Shown: positions 1 to 9,208, counted from the stretch's first letter. The stretch: 64,000 nucleotides of DNA from Paenibacillus shirakamiensis (GCF_017874255.1 NZ_JAGGLD010000001.1:1471309-1535308); one strand, 5' to 3'. Program-made: numbers and translations. Notes: generated from the sequence alone by a model not told the origin.

Positions 1-1448
1 TCATAAGCAAAAATGGAGGCCGTCTCAAACCATATATAATGTCCATCTTTACAGCGGTACCGATATACAACCGTGTCCGAGCCCCCCTCAGACTGTTTGC
101 TTTGCAAATAAGCTGCTACCGAAGCAACATCGTCTTCATGAATGAAACTCAGTCCTGACTTACCGACCATTTCTTGGGGTTCATATCCAAGCATAGGAAG
201 AGATACGTCCGACGCATAGAGGAAAGTAGCTTGTTCGTCGGCTTTGTGTCGCGAGATAAAATCCAGCGAATTCTCGGATATAAGTCGGAAATGCCGCTCG
301 CTTTCACGAAGCTTGTTTAGAATTTCCTTGTCCTCTGTAACATCTTGTACCATACCCACAATTTGTATGGGCTTGCCTGTAATCATATCCACTTCTGTTC
401 GCCAACGAGATACGATCGATCTCCGTTCTCCCTGAGCATCCTGAATATGATATTCAATTTCTCCTGAGTCGCCACGTTGAACAGCGTCTTTCAGACTATC
501 CCATACCTGCTGACGCTCCTCAGGCACAATACAATCACATAGTGCTACTAATGCGTCGTTCTGCTTCACAACATGATTGAAAATCCTCAAAAATTCATCC
601 GAATATATCACCTTGTCGTTGAGGACATCCCAATCAAATGAGCCCACTTTAGCAATGCTTTGTGCTTCATTAAGAATGGTCTCAAAATGCACCCGATCCG
701 TAATATTACGGGCAATAGATAACACTTTCTCGATCTTACCGTCAGCATCACGCACAATTTGCGAAGATACTTCCACCCATAAGTAATGGCCATCTTTATG
801 CCGAACTCTTCTTTTATAAATGTCATGATCAGAATATAGACTATCCTTCTGTATCATTTCAGTTGCATCGTCTAAATGATAATATGTAGCGCGATGCTTG
901 CCGAGCATCTCCTCCGGGCTATAACCAAGTAACGCCTCTGTAGAAGGAGATAAGAAGTTTAATATACCCTCTTCTGTACTGACCGAAATCATATCCGGGG
1001 TATTCAAAGTTATTAATTTATACATATCCCGATTATATTCTAACTCTTTTTCCGTCTCTTTTTGTGCGGTAACATCCTGCACCTGAGCGACTCTATATAG
1101 AGGAGATTCGTTCATCTCATCGTAGATAAGAAAGATGGACAACCTCGCCCAAATCACCCGTCCTGATTTATGCACATAACGTTTTTCAATAGTTATACTT
1201 CGCTCCGGATTGGACCTTAACTCCTCAGCAATGTAGTCATCGGGAGTGGGCTGATGATCCTCACCGTAGGTAATCCTTGAGGTATCCATGGTTAGCAATT
1301 CCTCTTCGGTGTATCCCACCATCTGGCAAAATGCTGGATTCACCATTAAGTAGTTGCTATTGTCCAGCGTCAAAATTACCGTACCTATGGCTGAGCGAAT
1401 ATACAATTGTTTGAAAATATCTAACTGCCCCGTTAAGGATACACTCAC
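1..1448 (-). CDS. Multi-PAS sensor protein (C-terminus outside window)
   Basis: The minus-strand frame stays open from a GTG at 1448 to the window edge, giving 482 codons with no stop. An AAGGAGG site lies at 1457-1463, seven bases or so before the GTG. Translation shows at least four successive PAS/PAC units, starting near residues 10, 140, 262 and 387. Each has the usual signatures, for example GYTEEEL, GYSPEEMLGKH, GYEPQEMVGK and the PAC pattern KDGHYLWVEVSS or KDGHYIWFETAS. No signal peptide or membrane segment is visible, so the sensor is probably cytoplasmic. The output domain (histidine kinase, GGDEF/EAL or other) lies beyond the window, so the signalling chemistry cannot be stated. 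PAS domains generally sense ligands, redox state or light; the ligand here is unknown. Confidence 0.85.
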   Translation of the reverse strand, partial: MSVSLTGQLDIFKQLYIRSAIGTVILTLDNSNYLMVNPAFCQMVGYTEEELLTMDTSRITYGEDHQPTPDDYIAEELRSNPERSITIEKRYVHKSGRVIWARLSIFLIYDEMNESPLYRVAQVQDVTAQKETEKELEYNRDMYKLITLNTPDMISVSTEEGILNFLSPSTEALLGYSPEEMLGKHRATYYHLDDATEMIQKDSLYSDHDIYKRRVRHKDGHYLWVEVSSQIVRDADGKIEKVLSIARNITDRVHFETILNEAQSIAKVGSFDWDVLNDKVIYSDEFLRIFNHVVKQNDALVALCDCIVPEERQQVWDSLKDAVQRGDSGEIEYHIQDAQGERRSIVSRWRTEVDMITGKPIQIVGMVQDVTEDKEILNKLRESERHFRLISENSLDFISRHKADEQATFLYASDVSLPMLGYEPQEMVGKSGLSFIHEDDVASVAAYLQSKQSEGGSDTVVYRYRCKDGHYIWFETASIFAY

Positions 1449-1582
1449 AAATAAATCCTCCTTAGAATCACAACACGCAGTGCTAAATCTCTAACTCATA
1501 GTATAGCTCAAATTCCCTTTGAATACGATGTATGACCTTATCATTACAATAAAGAGAATATGTATCTTTTGTATATCAATAT

Positions 1583-1612
1583 AAAAAAGGAACCCTTATA
1601 TAAAGAGTTCCT
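1583..1612 (-). terminator. Intrinsic terminator after the flavodoxin gene
   Basis: On the minus strand the stem AGGAAC/GTTCCT, with weaker inner pairing, is followed by a run of T. It lies 49 bases past the flavodoxin stop and just before the PAS gene. Confidence 0.75.
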
Positions 1613-1631
1613 CATACTAGTATTATTATGT

Positions 1632-1655
1632 CCGTGCATAGGCCCGTGCATAGGC
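1632..1655. repeat. Perfect 12-bp tandem duplication
   Basis: The unit CCGTGCATAGGC occurs twice head to tail, at 1632-1643 and 1644-1655. It lies between the flavodoxin stop at 1661 and its terminator, in the 3' untranslated region. It is probably a slippage or duplication product. Confidence 0.9.
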
Positions 1656-1660
1656 AACTA

Positions 1661-2122
1661 TTAGCAGACTAATCCTGCCTTGTTCAACTTGGCCGCAAGA
1701 CTTAAACCAAAACGTTCACACTCTTGCAACTGAAACTCACTTGGGGTCCGGTCTATTTTCAGACTGAACATTGCCATTTCTACACCGCAGTAGACTAAGC
1801 GATCTCGTAATTGATCTACAGCTGCGGCGAACAGATTATAGGCTAGATCTCCTGAGCCGAATACAGCTCCGCGAATCCCTTGAAGATTCAGATTCTTCAT
1901 ATCACGGTAGAAGGGTAGATATTCATCTGGCAAGTCGCCTTCTCCCCAAGTATAACTTCCAAGCACTATACAATCATAGAGTACAAGCTCTTGAGCTGAC
2001 GTATCCAGCACATCTTTAAGTACGACTTCAATGCGCCCTTGCTGTAAGCCTTCTACGATGGATTCGGCCATTTCCAATGTATTACCAGACATACTTGTGT
2101 ACACTACAATTGCCTTACGCAT
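1661..2122 (-). CDS. Flavodoxin, iron-regulated
   Basis: A small FMN electron carrier of 153 residues, the usual length for short-chain flavodoxins. The N-terminal strand and phosphate-binding loop read VVYTSMSGNTLEMA, matching the flavodoxin T-x-T/S-G-N-T pattern. Further on, LGSYTWGEGDLPDEYLPF and FGSGDLAYNLF match the two FMN-ring loops. I chose the ATG at 2122 because GGAG sits eight bases upstream; a TTG at 2128 would be too close to it. A canonical Fur box lies upstream at 2247-2265, so expression under iron limitation is expected, with flavodoxin replacing ferredoxin. In Bacillus subtilis the Fur-controlled flavodoxins are YkuN and YkuP; this may be a counterpart, but no partner gene is adjacent. 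Confidence 0.9.
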   Translation of the reverse strand: MRKAIVVYTSMSGNTLEMAESIVEGLQQGRIEVVLKDVLDTSAQELVLYDCIVLGSYTWGEGDLPDEYLPFYRDMKNLNLQGIRGAVFGSGDLAYNLFAAAVDQLRDRLVYCGVEMAMFSLKIDRTPSEFQLQECERFGLSLAAKLNKAGLVC

Positions 2123-2246
2123 ACTCAAAGCTCCGTTCTATAAATGAAATTGTAGCAAAGTAATCCTTTAGGAGTCACAAGGCAATTCAGCTCTAAATAA
2201 TTTAAAGTTTCAGGAGATCAACTCTTAGTGAACTGCAAATTCTTTC

Positions 2247-2265
2247 GATAATGATAATCATTATC
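2247..2265. promoter_or_regulatory. Fur box upstream of flavodoxin
   Basis: The 19 bases GATAATGATAATCATTATC are a perfect match to the classical Fur consensus. They lie just downstream of a likely minus-strand -10 element, where bound Fur-Fe(II) would block transcription. The next minus-strand gene is the flavodoxin, with a leader of roughly 130 bases. Confidence 0.9.
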
Positions 2266-2270
2266 ATAAA

Positions 2271-2297
2271 CTTATATGATTTCCCTTTCCTTGTCAA
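2271..2297 (-). promoter_or_regulatory. Probable flavodoxin promoter
   Basis: On the minus strand TTGACA (2297-2292) is followed after 15 bases by TATAAG (2276-2271). The spacer is short for a SigA promoter, but the -35 is perfect and the Fur box abuts the start region. Confidence 0.55.
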
Positions 2298-2320
2298 TTC
2301 TTATCTCTTTAACCTATATA

Positions 2321-2355
2321 AAAAAAGAAGAACCCCATTTCTCGGGTTCTCCTTC
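2321..2355 (-). terminator. Terminator of the phosphonate operon
   Basis: On the minus strand the stem AAGGAGAACCC/GGGTTCTTCTT, with one mismatch, is followed by a T run. It lies about 20 bases past the DeoR-type regulator stop. Confidence 0.8.
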
Positions 2356-2374
2356 TGATCTCAACAATGATCAC

Positions 2375-3160
2375 TCATCTTGCAACAACCCAAGTCGTGC
2401 CCTTCTTTTTCAGCACTTCTTCCCAACCTTGCGGAGGTAGCGTATCACAGATAATCTGATCCACCTGCTGTAAACTCGCCATTTGATAGGGGGAAGTTAC
2501 TCCAAGCTTAGAGCTATCCGTAAGTACAATCGTCTCAGCACTATTACGTATAAATACCCCAGCTAACATAGCTCGATCCGCATCGAAGCTAGTGATGCCG
2601 CGATGTGGAGTTAATCCATCAATGGATACAAAGGCTTTGTTAGGAAAAAGCCCCGTCATCATCGCTTCTGCCATCGATCCCGAACTTCGATAATGCTTCG
2701 ATACAATACGTCCACCGATAAAAATGATCTCCCCCATGAACATATCCTTGTTCTGATATTCCATAAGTAAATTCAGACCAGAGACGGAGTTCGTAATAAT
2801 CGTTACATTTTCTTTGTAGCGCAAAAAGTGGATCATCTGGAGTGTGGTAGACCCATCATCGATAAAAATAACATCTTGATTCTCTACCCTACTCGCGGCT
2901 TCTCTCCCCACACGTTGTTTTTCTTCGACGTGAATCACCTCACGCTGGCCATGAGGCAGTTCTTCCCGTTCCAGACTCATCTTAACTGCACCGCCATATA
3001 CCCGGCGAAGTCGATTTGTGTCTTCAAGTTCTTCCAGATATTTGCGTATCGTCTCTGAGGAGACGCCAAGTGTAGACACAAGCTCTGTCGTTCGAACTTT
3101 TCCTATATCATTAATCACGTTCAATATATGCTGTTTGCGTTCTTCTCCCACCAAGGACAT
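2375..3160 (-). CDS. DeoR/GlpR-family transcriptional regulator
   Basis: A 261-residue DNA-binding regulator of the DeoR family. The N-terminus is a winged helix-turn-helix (residues 3-57), with EERKQHILNVI and the recognition-helix pattern LGVSSETIRKYLEELE. The C-terminal domain has the DeoR sugar-isomerase-like fold, with DDGSTTLQM near residue 101 and TNSVSGLNLL. An AAGGAGG site precedes the ATG. It is the last gene of the 2-aminoethylphosphonate operon, 40 bases after phnW, and is read through from it. This suggests it controls that operon, perhaps by autoregulation. DeoR proteins usually bind phosphorylated metabolites; the effector here is unknown, an AEP breakdown product being a guess. 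Helically phased direct repeats at 9105-9144 are a candidate operator. Confidence 0.85.
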   Translation of the reverse strand: MSLVGEERKQHILNVINDIGKVRTTELVSTLGVSSETIRKYLEELEDTNRLRRVYGGAVKMSLEREELPHGQREVIHVEEKQRVGREAASRVENQDVIFIDDGSTTLQMIHFLRYKENVTIITNSVSGLNLLMEYQNKDMFMGEIIFIGGRIVSKHYRSSGSMAEAMMTGLFPNKAFVSIDGLTPHRGITSFDADRAMLAGVFIRNSAETIVLTDSSKLGVTSPYQMASLQQVDQIICDTLPPQGWEEVLKKKGTTWVVAR

Positions 3161-3200
3161 CTACCGGCCCTCCTTTACATCAACATTCCTTGCTTTGGAA

Positions 3201-4301
3201 TTACCAAAATCGATTATCTTCAATCACCTGTAATAAACGTGTTATGTCTTGAGCATGGATCTCACCAATATTACCTATGCGGAAAGTATCTGCTGTACTG
3301 ATTTTCCCAGGATAGATGACAAATCCATTATACTTAAGACGCTTGTATAGCTCATTAAAACTAAATAGACCTGACGCGGGGTACGTAAAGGAAGTGATGA
3401 TTGGTGACTGATGCTCGCGTGCCAGAAGTGCGGGATAGCCAATACACTCCATACCTTCAACTAGTAGAGCTTGGTTGTACTTATATCGAGCAGATCTTGC
3501 TTCAATTCCGCCTTCTTCATCCAGTTCCTGAAGGGCTTGATCGAAGGCACGCACCACGTGGGTAGGCGAAGTATATCTCCACTTTCCATAACCAGATTCC
3601 ATATTAATCCATTGGTCATACAGATCCAGAGACAGGGTACGCGCTTGACCCTTACACTGCTCAAGCTGAGATCTGCGAGCAAGAATGAACCCAAAGCCAG
3701 GAACGCCCTGAATGCATTTATTAGCGCTGCTAATTAAGTAATCGATATGTAGTGCAGGAATGTTCATCGGAATTCCACCAAAACTACTCATCGCATCGAC
3801 AATTATAATTTTGCCCAATTGATGAAGGACAGAAGTGATTTGTTCTATGGGGTTTAGCATCCCGGTCGTTGTCTCGCAGTGAACCACGGCAACGTGGGTG
3901 ATGTGTGGATGATTACTTACATACTGTACAACTTGCTCTGTATTCACGGGAGAAGTCTCACCGAAATCTAATACCAAATGGTTGATTCCGTAGACTTTAG
4001 CCATATCCGCGATTCGCTGGCCATATGCACCATTCGTTAGAACCAATAGCTGCCCATCCTTTGGAATGACTGTGCTAATCACGGACTCCACACTGAACGA
4101 ACCGCTACCTTGCATCAGAACAGTTGTATACTTTTCTTCCGAAGCGCATGCAAGATGCACAAGACGAGTACGGATACTCTGGACCAATTGATTGTAATCG
4201 GTATCCCATGTACACCAATCGTTCAACATCGCTTCCTTAACGGTTCTTGAGGTCGTTAGAGGTCCAGGAGTGAGTAGCAAATAAGGATTTTCCATACTCA
4301 T
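3201..4301 (-). CDS. phnW: 2-Aminoethylphosphonate--pyruvate transaminase
   Basis: This PLP-dependent enzyme transfers the amino group of 2-aminoethylphosphonate to pyruvate, giving phosphonoacetaldehyde and alanine. It is 366 residues long, as usual for PhnW. The N-terminal [11 protein letters not shown] is the family signature, and the PLP lysine is in the segment [14 protein letters not shown]. The PLP-phosphate region [12 protein letters not shown] and the aspartate-bearing strand [12 protein letters not shown] are also clear. The start at 4301 overlaps the phnX stop as ATGA and has AGGAGGAG upstream, indicating translational coupling. PhnX, encoded just upstream, consumes the product, so the pair forms the standard two-step AEP route to acetaldehyde and phosphate. 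Confidence 0.95.
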   Translation of the reverse strand: MSMENPYLLLTPGPLTTSRTVKEAMLNDWCTWDTDYNQLVQSIRTRLVHLACASEEKYTTVLMQGSGSFSVESVISTVIPKDGQLLVLTNGAYGQRIADMAKVYGINHLVLDFGETSPVNTEQVVQYVSNHPHITHVAVVHCETTTGMLNPIEQITSVLHQLGKIIIVDAMSSFGGIPMNIPALHIDYLISSANKCIQGVPGFGFILARRSQLEQCKGQARTLSLDLYDQWINMESGYGKWRYTSPTHVVRAFDQALQELDEEGGIEARSARYKYNQALLVEGMECIGYPALLAREHQSPIITSFTYPASGLFSFNELYKRLKYNGFVIYPGKISTADTFRIGNIGEIHAQDITRLLQVIEDNRFW

Positions 4302-5095
4302 GGTCGATCTCCTCCTGTCATACGCTCATTAATCTCATCAATAATCCGATCCAATTCACCAATTTCCTCGATAATGTAGTGAGCACCTGCCTCGGCTAAT
4401 CGCTGAGCAACTTCAACCTTGAGCAGATGAAGCTGGCCTGGGTCCATCGTGTTAACATCCGTTTGAGATAAACCAAGTTCGCTGCTTCCTAGGACAACGC
4501 CCACCGTCCAGCATCCTGCATTTACTCCTTCAAGCATATCACTTACGGTATCCCCTGCTTTGACAATATGATGCATAGGATATACGCCTAACACTTCAGC
4601 ATTGCGATAAATCATCCAAGGATAAGGACGTCCTGCCGCCACTTCATCCGGTGCAGTTAAAACATCTGGTGCATACCCTTGCTTAGCGGCTGCCGGAGCT
4701 ACAATATCCATCATCGCCCGTGTATACCCCGTAGTCGAACCGATCTGAATTCCCCGTGAACGCAATCGATGGGTCAGATCAACTGCACCCGGAATTGGTT
4801 CTGCATACTGATGAAGAATCGCGAATAGTCTAGGTTCGAAATCACGATAAAGAGCATCGATATCTTCCTCACTAGGGACTTGCCCATATTTGTCATGCCA
4901 ATGACTTGCAATACGATCCATTTTGCACATCACGCTAATATGTTCACGCTTTTGAAGACCCATAGGAATTCGGGCCTCTTCGGAAGTCACTTCAATTCCT
5001 TTGGCTGCGAATACTTCAATGAACACTTGAAGCGGAGCGAAGCATCCATAATCCACCATGGTCCCTGCCCAGTCTAACATTACTGCTTTTATCAT
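4298..5095 (-). CDS. phnX: Phosphonoacetaldehyde hydrolase (phosphonatase)
   Basis: A HAD-superfamily enzyme that cleaves the C-P bond of phosphonoacetaldehyde to acetaldehyde and phosphate. Its 265 residues match the family. Motif 1 is [12 protein letters not shown], with the nucleophilic Asp. The cap contains the Schiff-base lysine segment [12 protein letters not shown], diagnostic for PhnX within the HAD family. Motif 2 ([11 protein letters not shown]) and the acidic motif [15 protein letters not shown] follow. It starts at an ATG behind AAAGGAG, 16 bases after the permease stop, and overlaps phnW by four bases. Its presence shows that the operon degrades AEP by the hydrolytic phosphonatase route rather than by C-P lyase or the PhnA/PhnY routes. 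Confidence 0.95.
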   Translation of the reverse strand: MIKAVMLDWAGTMVDYGCFAPLQVFIEVFAAKGIEVTSEEARIPMGLQKREHISVMCKMDRIASHWHDKYGQVPSEEDIDALYRDFEPRLFAILHQYAEPIPGAVDLTHRLRSRGIQIGSTTGYTRAMMDIVAPAAAKQGYAPDVLTAPDEVAAGRPYPWMIYRNAEVLGVYPMHHIVKAGDTVSDMLEGVNAGCWTVGVVLGSSELGLSQTDVNTMDPGQLHLLKVEVAQRLAEAGAHYIIEEIGELDRIIDEINERMTGGDRP

Positions 5096-5111
5096 CTTGT
5101 GTCTCTCCTTT

Positions 5112-6833
5112 TTATCGGTTCTGCCAAGCAGAAGATTTTTTACGGATTTGTCTCGTTGCTAATTCATAAATCATTCTAACGGCCATGTTCGTGAGCACAA
5201 TAAGTAGTGACATCGCTGCGGCTGGGGCAATATCGCCTGCATCCTCCATATTGACAATCGAGATGGGAGCGAGCTTCAAGTCGGCTGCATATAAGAACAT
5301 GACGGCGGATACGGTTACCATGGAATTAATAAAATAGTACATGCCCATTTCCAAAATAGCAGGCAAGCAGATGGGAACTGTAATGCGGTAGAATGTTTTG
5401 TAAAAAGGAACCCCTAAAGACAAGGAGGCCATCTCAATTTCAGCATCCAGTTTCTTAAGCGCACTTGTGGCTGTAATGAACGCAACGGAGTAAAAATGAG
5501 CTAAGTTGACTAATACGAGAATCCATATGGTTCCGTAAAGCCCGTGCAAAGGGTTACTTGGCTGATTGAAGAAAAAGATATAAGCAAGACCGAGCGCCAA
5601 GCCCGGTAGCGCTAACGGTAGAATGGACAGAAAATATCCTATCTGTCTCAGCAATTTATAGCCGTTAATCTTTTCAAGTAGATAAGCTCCAATGAACGTG
5701 GCCACTGTACCCACACATGCTGTCCAAGCCGCGACTTGGATGCTGGTCCAGAACGGTTGCAGTCCTTCCCCTGCGGTCTGACTGAAGTTGAAATGCGCCC
5801 ATGTAAAGGACATTTGATAAGGCCAAGTCTTGATAAAAGCAGCCGCAAATACGGTAAGGATAAGTAAGGTAATAGCTGCGCTGACTAGACAGCAAAAGAT
5901 AAATAGCAGTGCATCGCGCATTTTATGTGGACGAATACGGTATGGCATAGATTTAGCATTCATCGTACTCTTCTGCTTCCGTTCTACGATTCGATCCACA
6001 ATGAAGGCTAATATCGCGGGAATCGTAAGAATGATACCTACTGCTGCGCCCATCGACATATTTTGCTGGCCGATCACCTGCTTATAAATGTCTGTTGCAA
6101 GAACATTGTATTGACCTCCCACAACCTTAGGAGCCCCAAAATCTGTAAATGAAAGGGTAAAGCAGACAAAGAAAGACGATATAAGTCCGTATTTAATGTT
6201 CGGTATTGTAACGGTAAGAAACGATTTAATCCTGCTTGCTCCTAGCATCTCTGCTGCTTCGTATAACTGTTGATCAGCAAAAGCCAATGAAACTAATAAA
6301 ATCAAATACGCTTGAGGAAAGGTGTAGATGACTTCCGATACGATAATGCCAAATGGGCCATATAACTCCACATTCCAGCTGAACGGAAGATGTCCGAAAA
6401 ACCCTGTTGTAATTAGTCCCTGATGCCCAAATAAATAGGTCAGTCCGATTCCATGCATCATCGTGGGAGCGAATAAGGGTAGCATTGCAATCGATTTAAA
6501 GATTCTTTTGCCCCGAATGCCTGTACGCGTCAGAGCAAAGGCAAAGACCAACGCAAGTAGCACCGATATACACGCCGTCGTAAATGACACAAAACTTGTG
6601 TTTTGTAACGATTGGACAAACGCACCCGTTTCGAAATACGTAGTAAAATTAGCAAGTCCAATGTACTGCCCCTTCGCATTGACAAAAGCTTTACTAAATA
6701 AAGTAAGTAGAGGTGCCAAGATGGCTATGAATAAAGCAACAATTAAGAGGAGTAGACTTAGCCGCTGAATCCAGGCCTCTTTCCCTCTGCCCTCTTTCCA
6801 ACTTCTAGGTAGCACTTCACTCATCGTTCTCAT
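5112..6833 (-). CDS. phnU: AEP ABC transporter, fused permease
   Basis: A 573-residue inner-membrane permease made of two fused BPD_transp_1 halves, about residues 20-290 and 300-565. There are roughly twelve hydrophobic helices. Each half carries the EAA loop that contacts the ATPase: EAAEMLGASRIKSFLTVTIP near residue 190, and a diverged second copy EMASLSLGVPFYKTFYRITVP near 480. This matches the fused permease of the second type of AEP importer (PhnS2-T2-U2), whereas Salmonella has separate PhnU and PhnV. The start at 6833 overlaps the ATPase stop as ATGA; an ATG nine bases further in is an alternative. With the adjacent ATPase and binding protein it forms a complete importer. Confidence 0.9.
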   Translation of the reverse strand: MRTMSEVLPRSWKEGRGKEAWIQRLSLLLLIVALFIAILAPLLTLFSKAFVNAKGQYIGLANFTTYFETGAFVQSLQNTSFVSFTTACISVLLALVFAFALTRTGIRGKRIFKSIAMLPLFAPTMMHGIGLTYLFGHQGLITTGFFGHLPFSWNVELYGPFGIIVSEVIYTFPQAYLILLVSLAFADQQLYEAAEMLGASRIKSFLTVTIPNIKYGLISSFFVCFTLSFTDFGAPKVVGGQYNVLATDIYKQVIGQQNMSMGAAVGIILTIPAILAFIVDRIVERKQKSTMNAKSMPYRIRPHKMRDALLFIFCCLVSAAITLLILTVFAAAFIKTWPYQMSFTWAHFNFSQTAGEGLQPFWTSIQVAAWTACVGTVATFIGAYLLEKINGYKLLRQIGYFLSILPLALPGLALGLAYIFFFNQPSNPLHGLYGTIWILVLVNLAHFYSVAFITATSALKKLDAEIEMASLSLGVPFYKTFYRITVPICLPAILEMGMYYFINSMVTVSAVMFLYAADLKLAPISIVNMEDAGDIAPAAAMSLLIVLTNMAVRMIYELATRQIRKKSSAWQNR

Positions 6834-7888
6834 GCCAGCACCCGCTCCACTTGAGGTGAACCAAAGTTCATCAGATGTTGGTGAGGGAGTTCTACGTAGA
6901 TTTTCATCCCTCGCTTCAATTGTTGTTTCTTAGCCGCAGCTACGGGAATGTCTGCGACAATCTGCACGTGACCCCTTTGAACTGAGTTCGTTTCAATATC
7001 TAAGGTCAGACTTACTCTATAAAATGCGCCTCGGAATTCCATTTCAGAGATCCAAGCTGCCTTACTCTCTCTAGTCGGACTGACGCTAACTATTACATGC
7101 TCCGGTCGAATCGCTAGTTCAGTAGTGCGATCATCATTGTAATGATTCACATGATCGTTCTCCACAAAATTCACTGCACCTATAAAGTCAGCTACAAATC
7201 TACTCTTAGGCTGTTCATATATTTCCTCAGGTGAACCAACTTGAATAATGTTGGCATGGTTCATGACCACAATCGTATCCGCCATCGTTAACGCTTCTTC
7301 TTGATCATGGGTAACCATAATCGTTGTCATTCCTAGATCTTCATGCAGACGTCGAATCCCTTTACGCAAACGCTCACGCACTTTGGCATCTAGTGCAGAC
7401 AGAGGCTCATCTAACAATAAAAAATCGGGAGAAAGAGCAATGGCTCTCGCTAAGGCTACACGCTGCTGTTGTCCCCCGCTTATCTCAGCCGGGTACTTAT
7501 CCGCTACATGCTGCAAATCTACCATGGATAACACTTCATTGATTTTGTCTTTAAGATCGGATTTCGACATCTTCTGTTCTTTTAATCCATAAGCTATATT
7601 TTGCTTAGCTGTGAGATTAGGAAATAGGGCATACGACTGGAACATCATTCCCGCTTTGCGTTTAAAAGGGGGCAGAGACGTGATGTCTCTACCCTCTACG
7701 GTAATGCTCCCCTGGTTCGGAGATTCCAGACCTGCAAGAATACGAAGAAGTGTTGTTTTTCCACAGCCACTTGGACCTAACAGACAGACAAACTCATTCT
7801 TGTGAATATCCAAATTAATATTCTCAAGTGCTGAGAATGCACCGAAAGACTTGTGTATGTTGGAAATTGATAGGTATGTGCTTGGCAT
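6830..7888 (-). CDS. phnT: AEP ABC transporter, ATP-binding protein
   Basis: The ATPase subunit, 352 residues, energises 2-aminoethylphosphonate uptake. Walker A is GPSGCGKTT (about residue 38), the Q-loop MFQSYALFPNL, the signature SGGQQQRVALARA, Walker B LLLDEPLSALD and the switch histidine MVTHDQEEA. After about residue 240 a TOBE-like beta domain follows (AIRPEHVIVSV), typical of Fe/spermidine/phosphonate-type importers (CUT1 and FbpC-like). It lies 33 bases after the binding protein and overlaps the permease by four bases. The TOBE region often has a regulatory role; none can be read from the sequence here. Confidence 0.93.
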   Translation of the reverse strand: MPSTYLSISNIHKSFGAFSALENINLDIHKNEFVCLLGPSGCGKTTLLRILAGLESPNQGSITVEGRDITSLPPFKRKAGMMFQSYALFPNLTAKQNIAYGLKEQKMSKSDLKDKINEVLSMVDLQHVADKYPAEISGGQQQRVALARAIALSPDFLLLDEPLSALDAKVRERLRKGIRRLHEDLGMTTIMVTHDQEEALTMADTIVVMNHANIIQVGSPEEIYEQPKSRFVADFIGAVNFVENDHVNHYNDDRTTELAIRPEHVIVSVSPTRESKAAWISEMEFRGAFYRVSLTLDIETNSVQRGHVQIVADIPVAAAKKQQLKRGMKIYVELPHQHLMNFGSPQVERVLA

Positions 7889-7921
7889 AGGTTTACGCTC
7901 CTTCTTGTACCCTAAGAGTGT

Positions 7922-9010
7922 CTAGCTCTTGGGTTCGCTTTTTGCATCGTAACGTTTGGTCCACTCTGCAAGTGTAGCTTCACGATTTTTAGCCGCTTTG
8001 TTCAGATCCACCTTAATCAACTGGCTCATAGGATCTTTGGTATATCCTTCAGGAAGTGTTTTGGAATCATTTTTAATAGAGATGATGGCATAGTTTTCGT
8101 TGTATTGTTTCATAGGCTCTTCGGAAATGGCCCAATCTAGGAACGCTTTGGCTTCAGGCTTAATCGTAGCCTTTTTCACTAGAGCATTCGCTTCAACATC
8201 CCAGCCTGAACCCTCTTTAGGGAATACCACTTCAATAGGAGCACCCTTCTTCTTCTCCTCAATCGCACGGTAACCGAAGGATAATCCGATTGGATACTCC
8301 CCTGTTCCCGCAAGCTTTGCTGGCTTAGAACCGGAATGTACATACATCGCCATATTCTCATTCAATTTGTCCATGTATTTCCATGCTGCATCGTCACCCA
8401 TCAGTTGCTGAAGGCCGTTAACCGTTAAGAATCCTGTACCTGAAGAGGCTGGGTTCGGCATAACAATTAGCCCTTTATAAATTGGATTTAACAGATCTTG
8501 ATACGAACGTGGAATCGGTAGATTTTTCTTCTTGAGTTCGACCGTATTCACAGCAAATGCTGTTTCCCATGCATCGATCCCTACCCAGTGTGTAGGACTT
8601 TGGTTATCCTTGAACTCTGGCAACACCTTTTCTACACCTTTGGGAGAGTAGGGCTCTAACATGCCGTTCTGGTCTAACACAAGTAGACTTGTAGCAGCGG
8701 TTCCCCATACTACATCGGCAACTGGATTATCTTTTTCGGCAAGCAACTTCGCTGTGATCACACCTGTGGAATCCCGGACAATATTTACTTTGACATCCGG
8801 ATTCGCTGACTTATACGACTCTAAGTATTTAGCAATGATGTCATCTTCAAGAGCTGTGTATACCGTAATCTCTTTACTAGCGGAAGCTTTACTCCCCGTA
8901 TCCGTTGAAGCTGCTGCACTTTTACTATCCTTCGAGTCACCACATGCTGCGAGAAAAGAAACCATCATAACCACTGTTACAAGTAGACCCATCCACTTCT
9001 TCACGTTCAT
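7922..9010 (-). CDS. phnS: AEP ABC transporter, substrate-binding lipoprotein
   Basis: The first gene of the operon, 362 residues. It has a lipoprotein signal peptide (hydrophobic core VTVVMMVSFLAACG, with lipidated Cys near residue 23), then a Ser/Ala/Lys-rich tether and a type II periplasmic-binding fold of the iron/AEP family. Visible features are EITVYTALEDDIIAKYL near residue 48, NPVADVVWGTAATSL and MPNPASSGTGFL. In this family the SSGTG loop contacts the phosphonate. GGAGG precedes the ATG closely. It would capture 2-aminoethylphosphonate outside the membrane and deliver it to the fused permease. The specificity call rests mostly on the downstream phnX-phnW genes; from the sequence alone an iron-binding protein would be the main alternative. 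Confidence 0.88.
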   Translation of the reverse strand: MNVKKWMGLLVTVVMMVSFLAACGDSKDSKSAAASTDTGSKASASKEITVYTALEDDIIAKYLESYKSANPDVKVNIVRDSTGVITAKLLAEKDNPVADVVWGTAATSLLVLDQNGMLEPYSPKGVEKVLPEFKDNQSPTHWVGIDAWETAFAVNTVELKKKNLPIPRSYQDLLNPIYKGLIVMPNPASSGTGFLTVNGLQQLMGDDAAWKYMDKLNENMAMYVHSGSKPAKLAGTGEYPIGLSFGYRAIEEKKKGAPIEVVFPKEGSGWDVEANALVKKATIKPEAKAFLDWAISEEPMKQYNENYAIISIKNDSKTLPEGYTKDPMSQLIKVDLNKAAKNREATLAEWTKRYDAKSEPKS

Positions 9011-9071
9011 TTCTCCTCCGTTACAAATAAGTTTGGTTGTACCTGCTTACAAACCCTAGTATAAAAACGAA

Positions 9072-9100
9072 TTATTATGTACATATCAAAACCATGTTAA
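9072..9100 (-). promoter_or_regulatory. Likely promoter of the phn operon
   Basis: On the minus strand TTAACA (9100-9095), a 17-base spacer and TAATAA (9077-9072) precede phnS, giving a leader of about 60 bases. Confidence 0.45.
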
Positions 9101-9104
9101 TAGA

Positions 9105-9144
9105 TTGTTTTTGTTTTGTTTTTATTGGTTTTAATTGTTTTTGC
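9105..9144. promoter_or_regulatory. Four 10-bp-phased direct repeats, candidate DeoR operator
   Basis: Related decamers TTGTTTTTGT, TTTGTTTTTA, TTGGTTTTAA and TTGTTTTTGC start at 9105, 9115, 9125 and 9135, one per DNA turn. They lie directly upstream of the likely phnS -35 box. Some DeoR-family regulators, for example IolR, use direct repeats spaced by one turn. Binding by the operon's own DeoR-type protein is inferred. Confidence 0.4.
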
Positions 9145-9178
9145 AAAGTAAACACAATAAACCACCTACATTTTATAC

Positions 9179-9208
9179 TTGCTCCTTGGGCAAGCTGGAA
9201 GGTATGAT
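9179..9208 (+). promoter_or_regulatory. Possible purine permease promoter
   Basis: TTGCTC (9179-9184), an 18-base spacer and TATGAT (9203-9208) precede the permease start by about 48 bases. No purine riboswitch core was recognised between 9011 and 9255. Confidence 0.35.
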
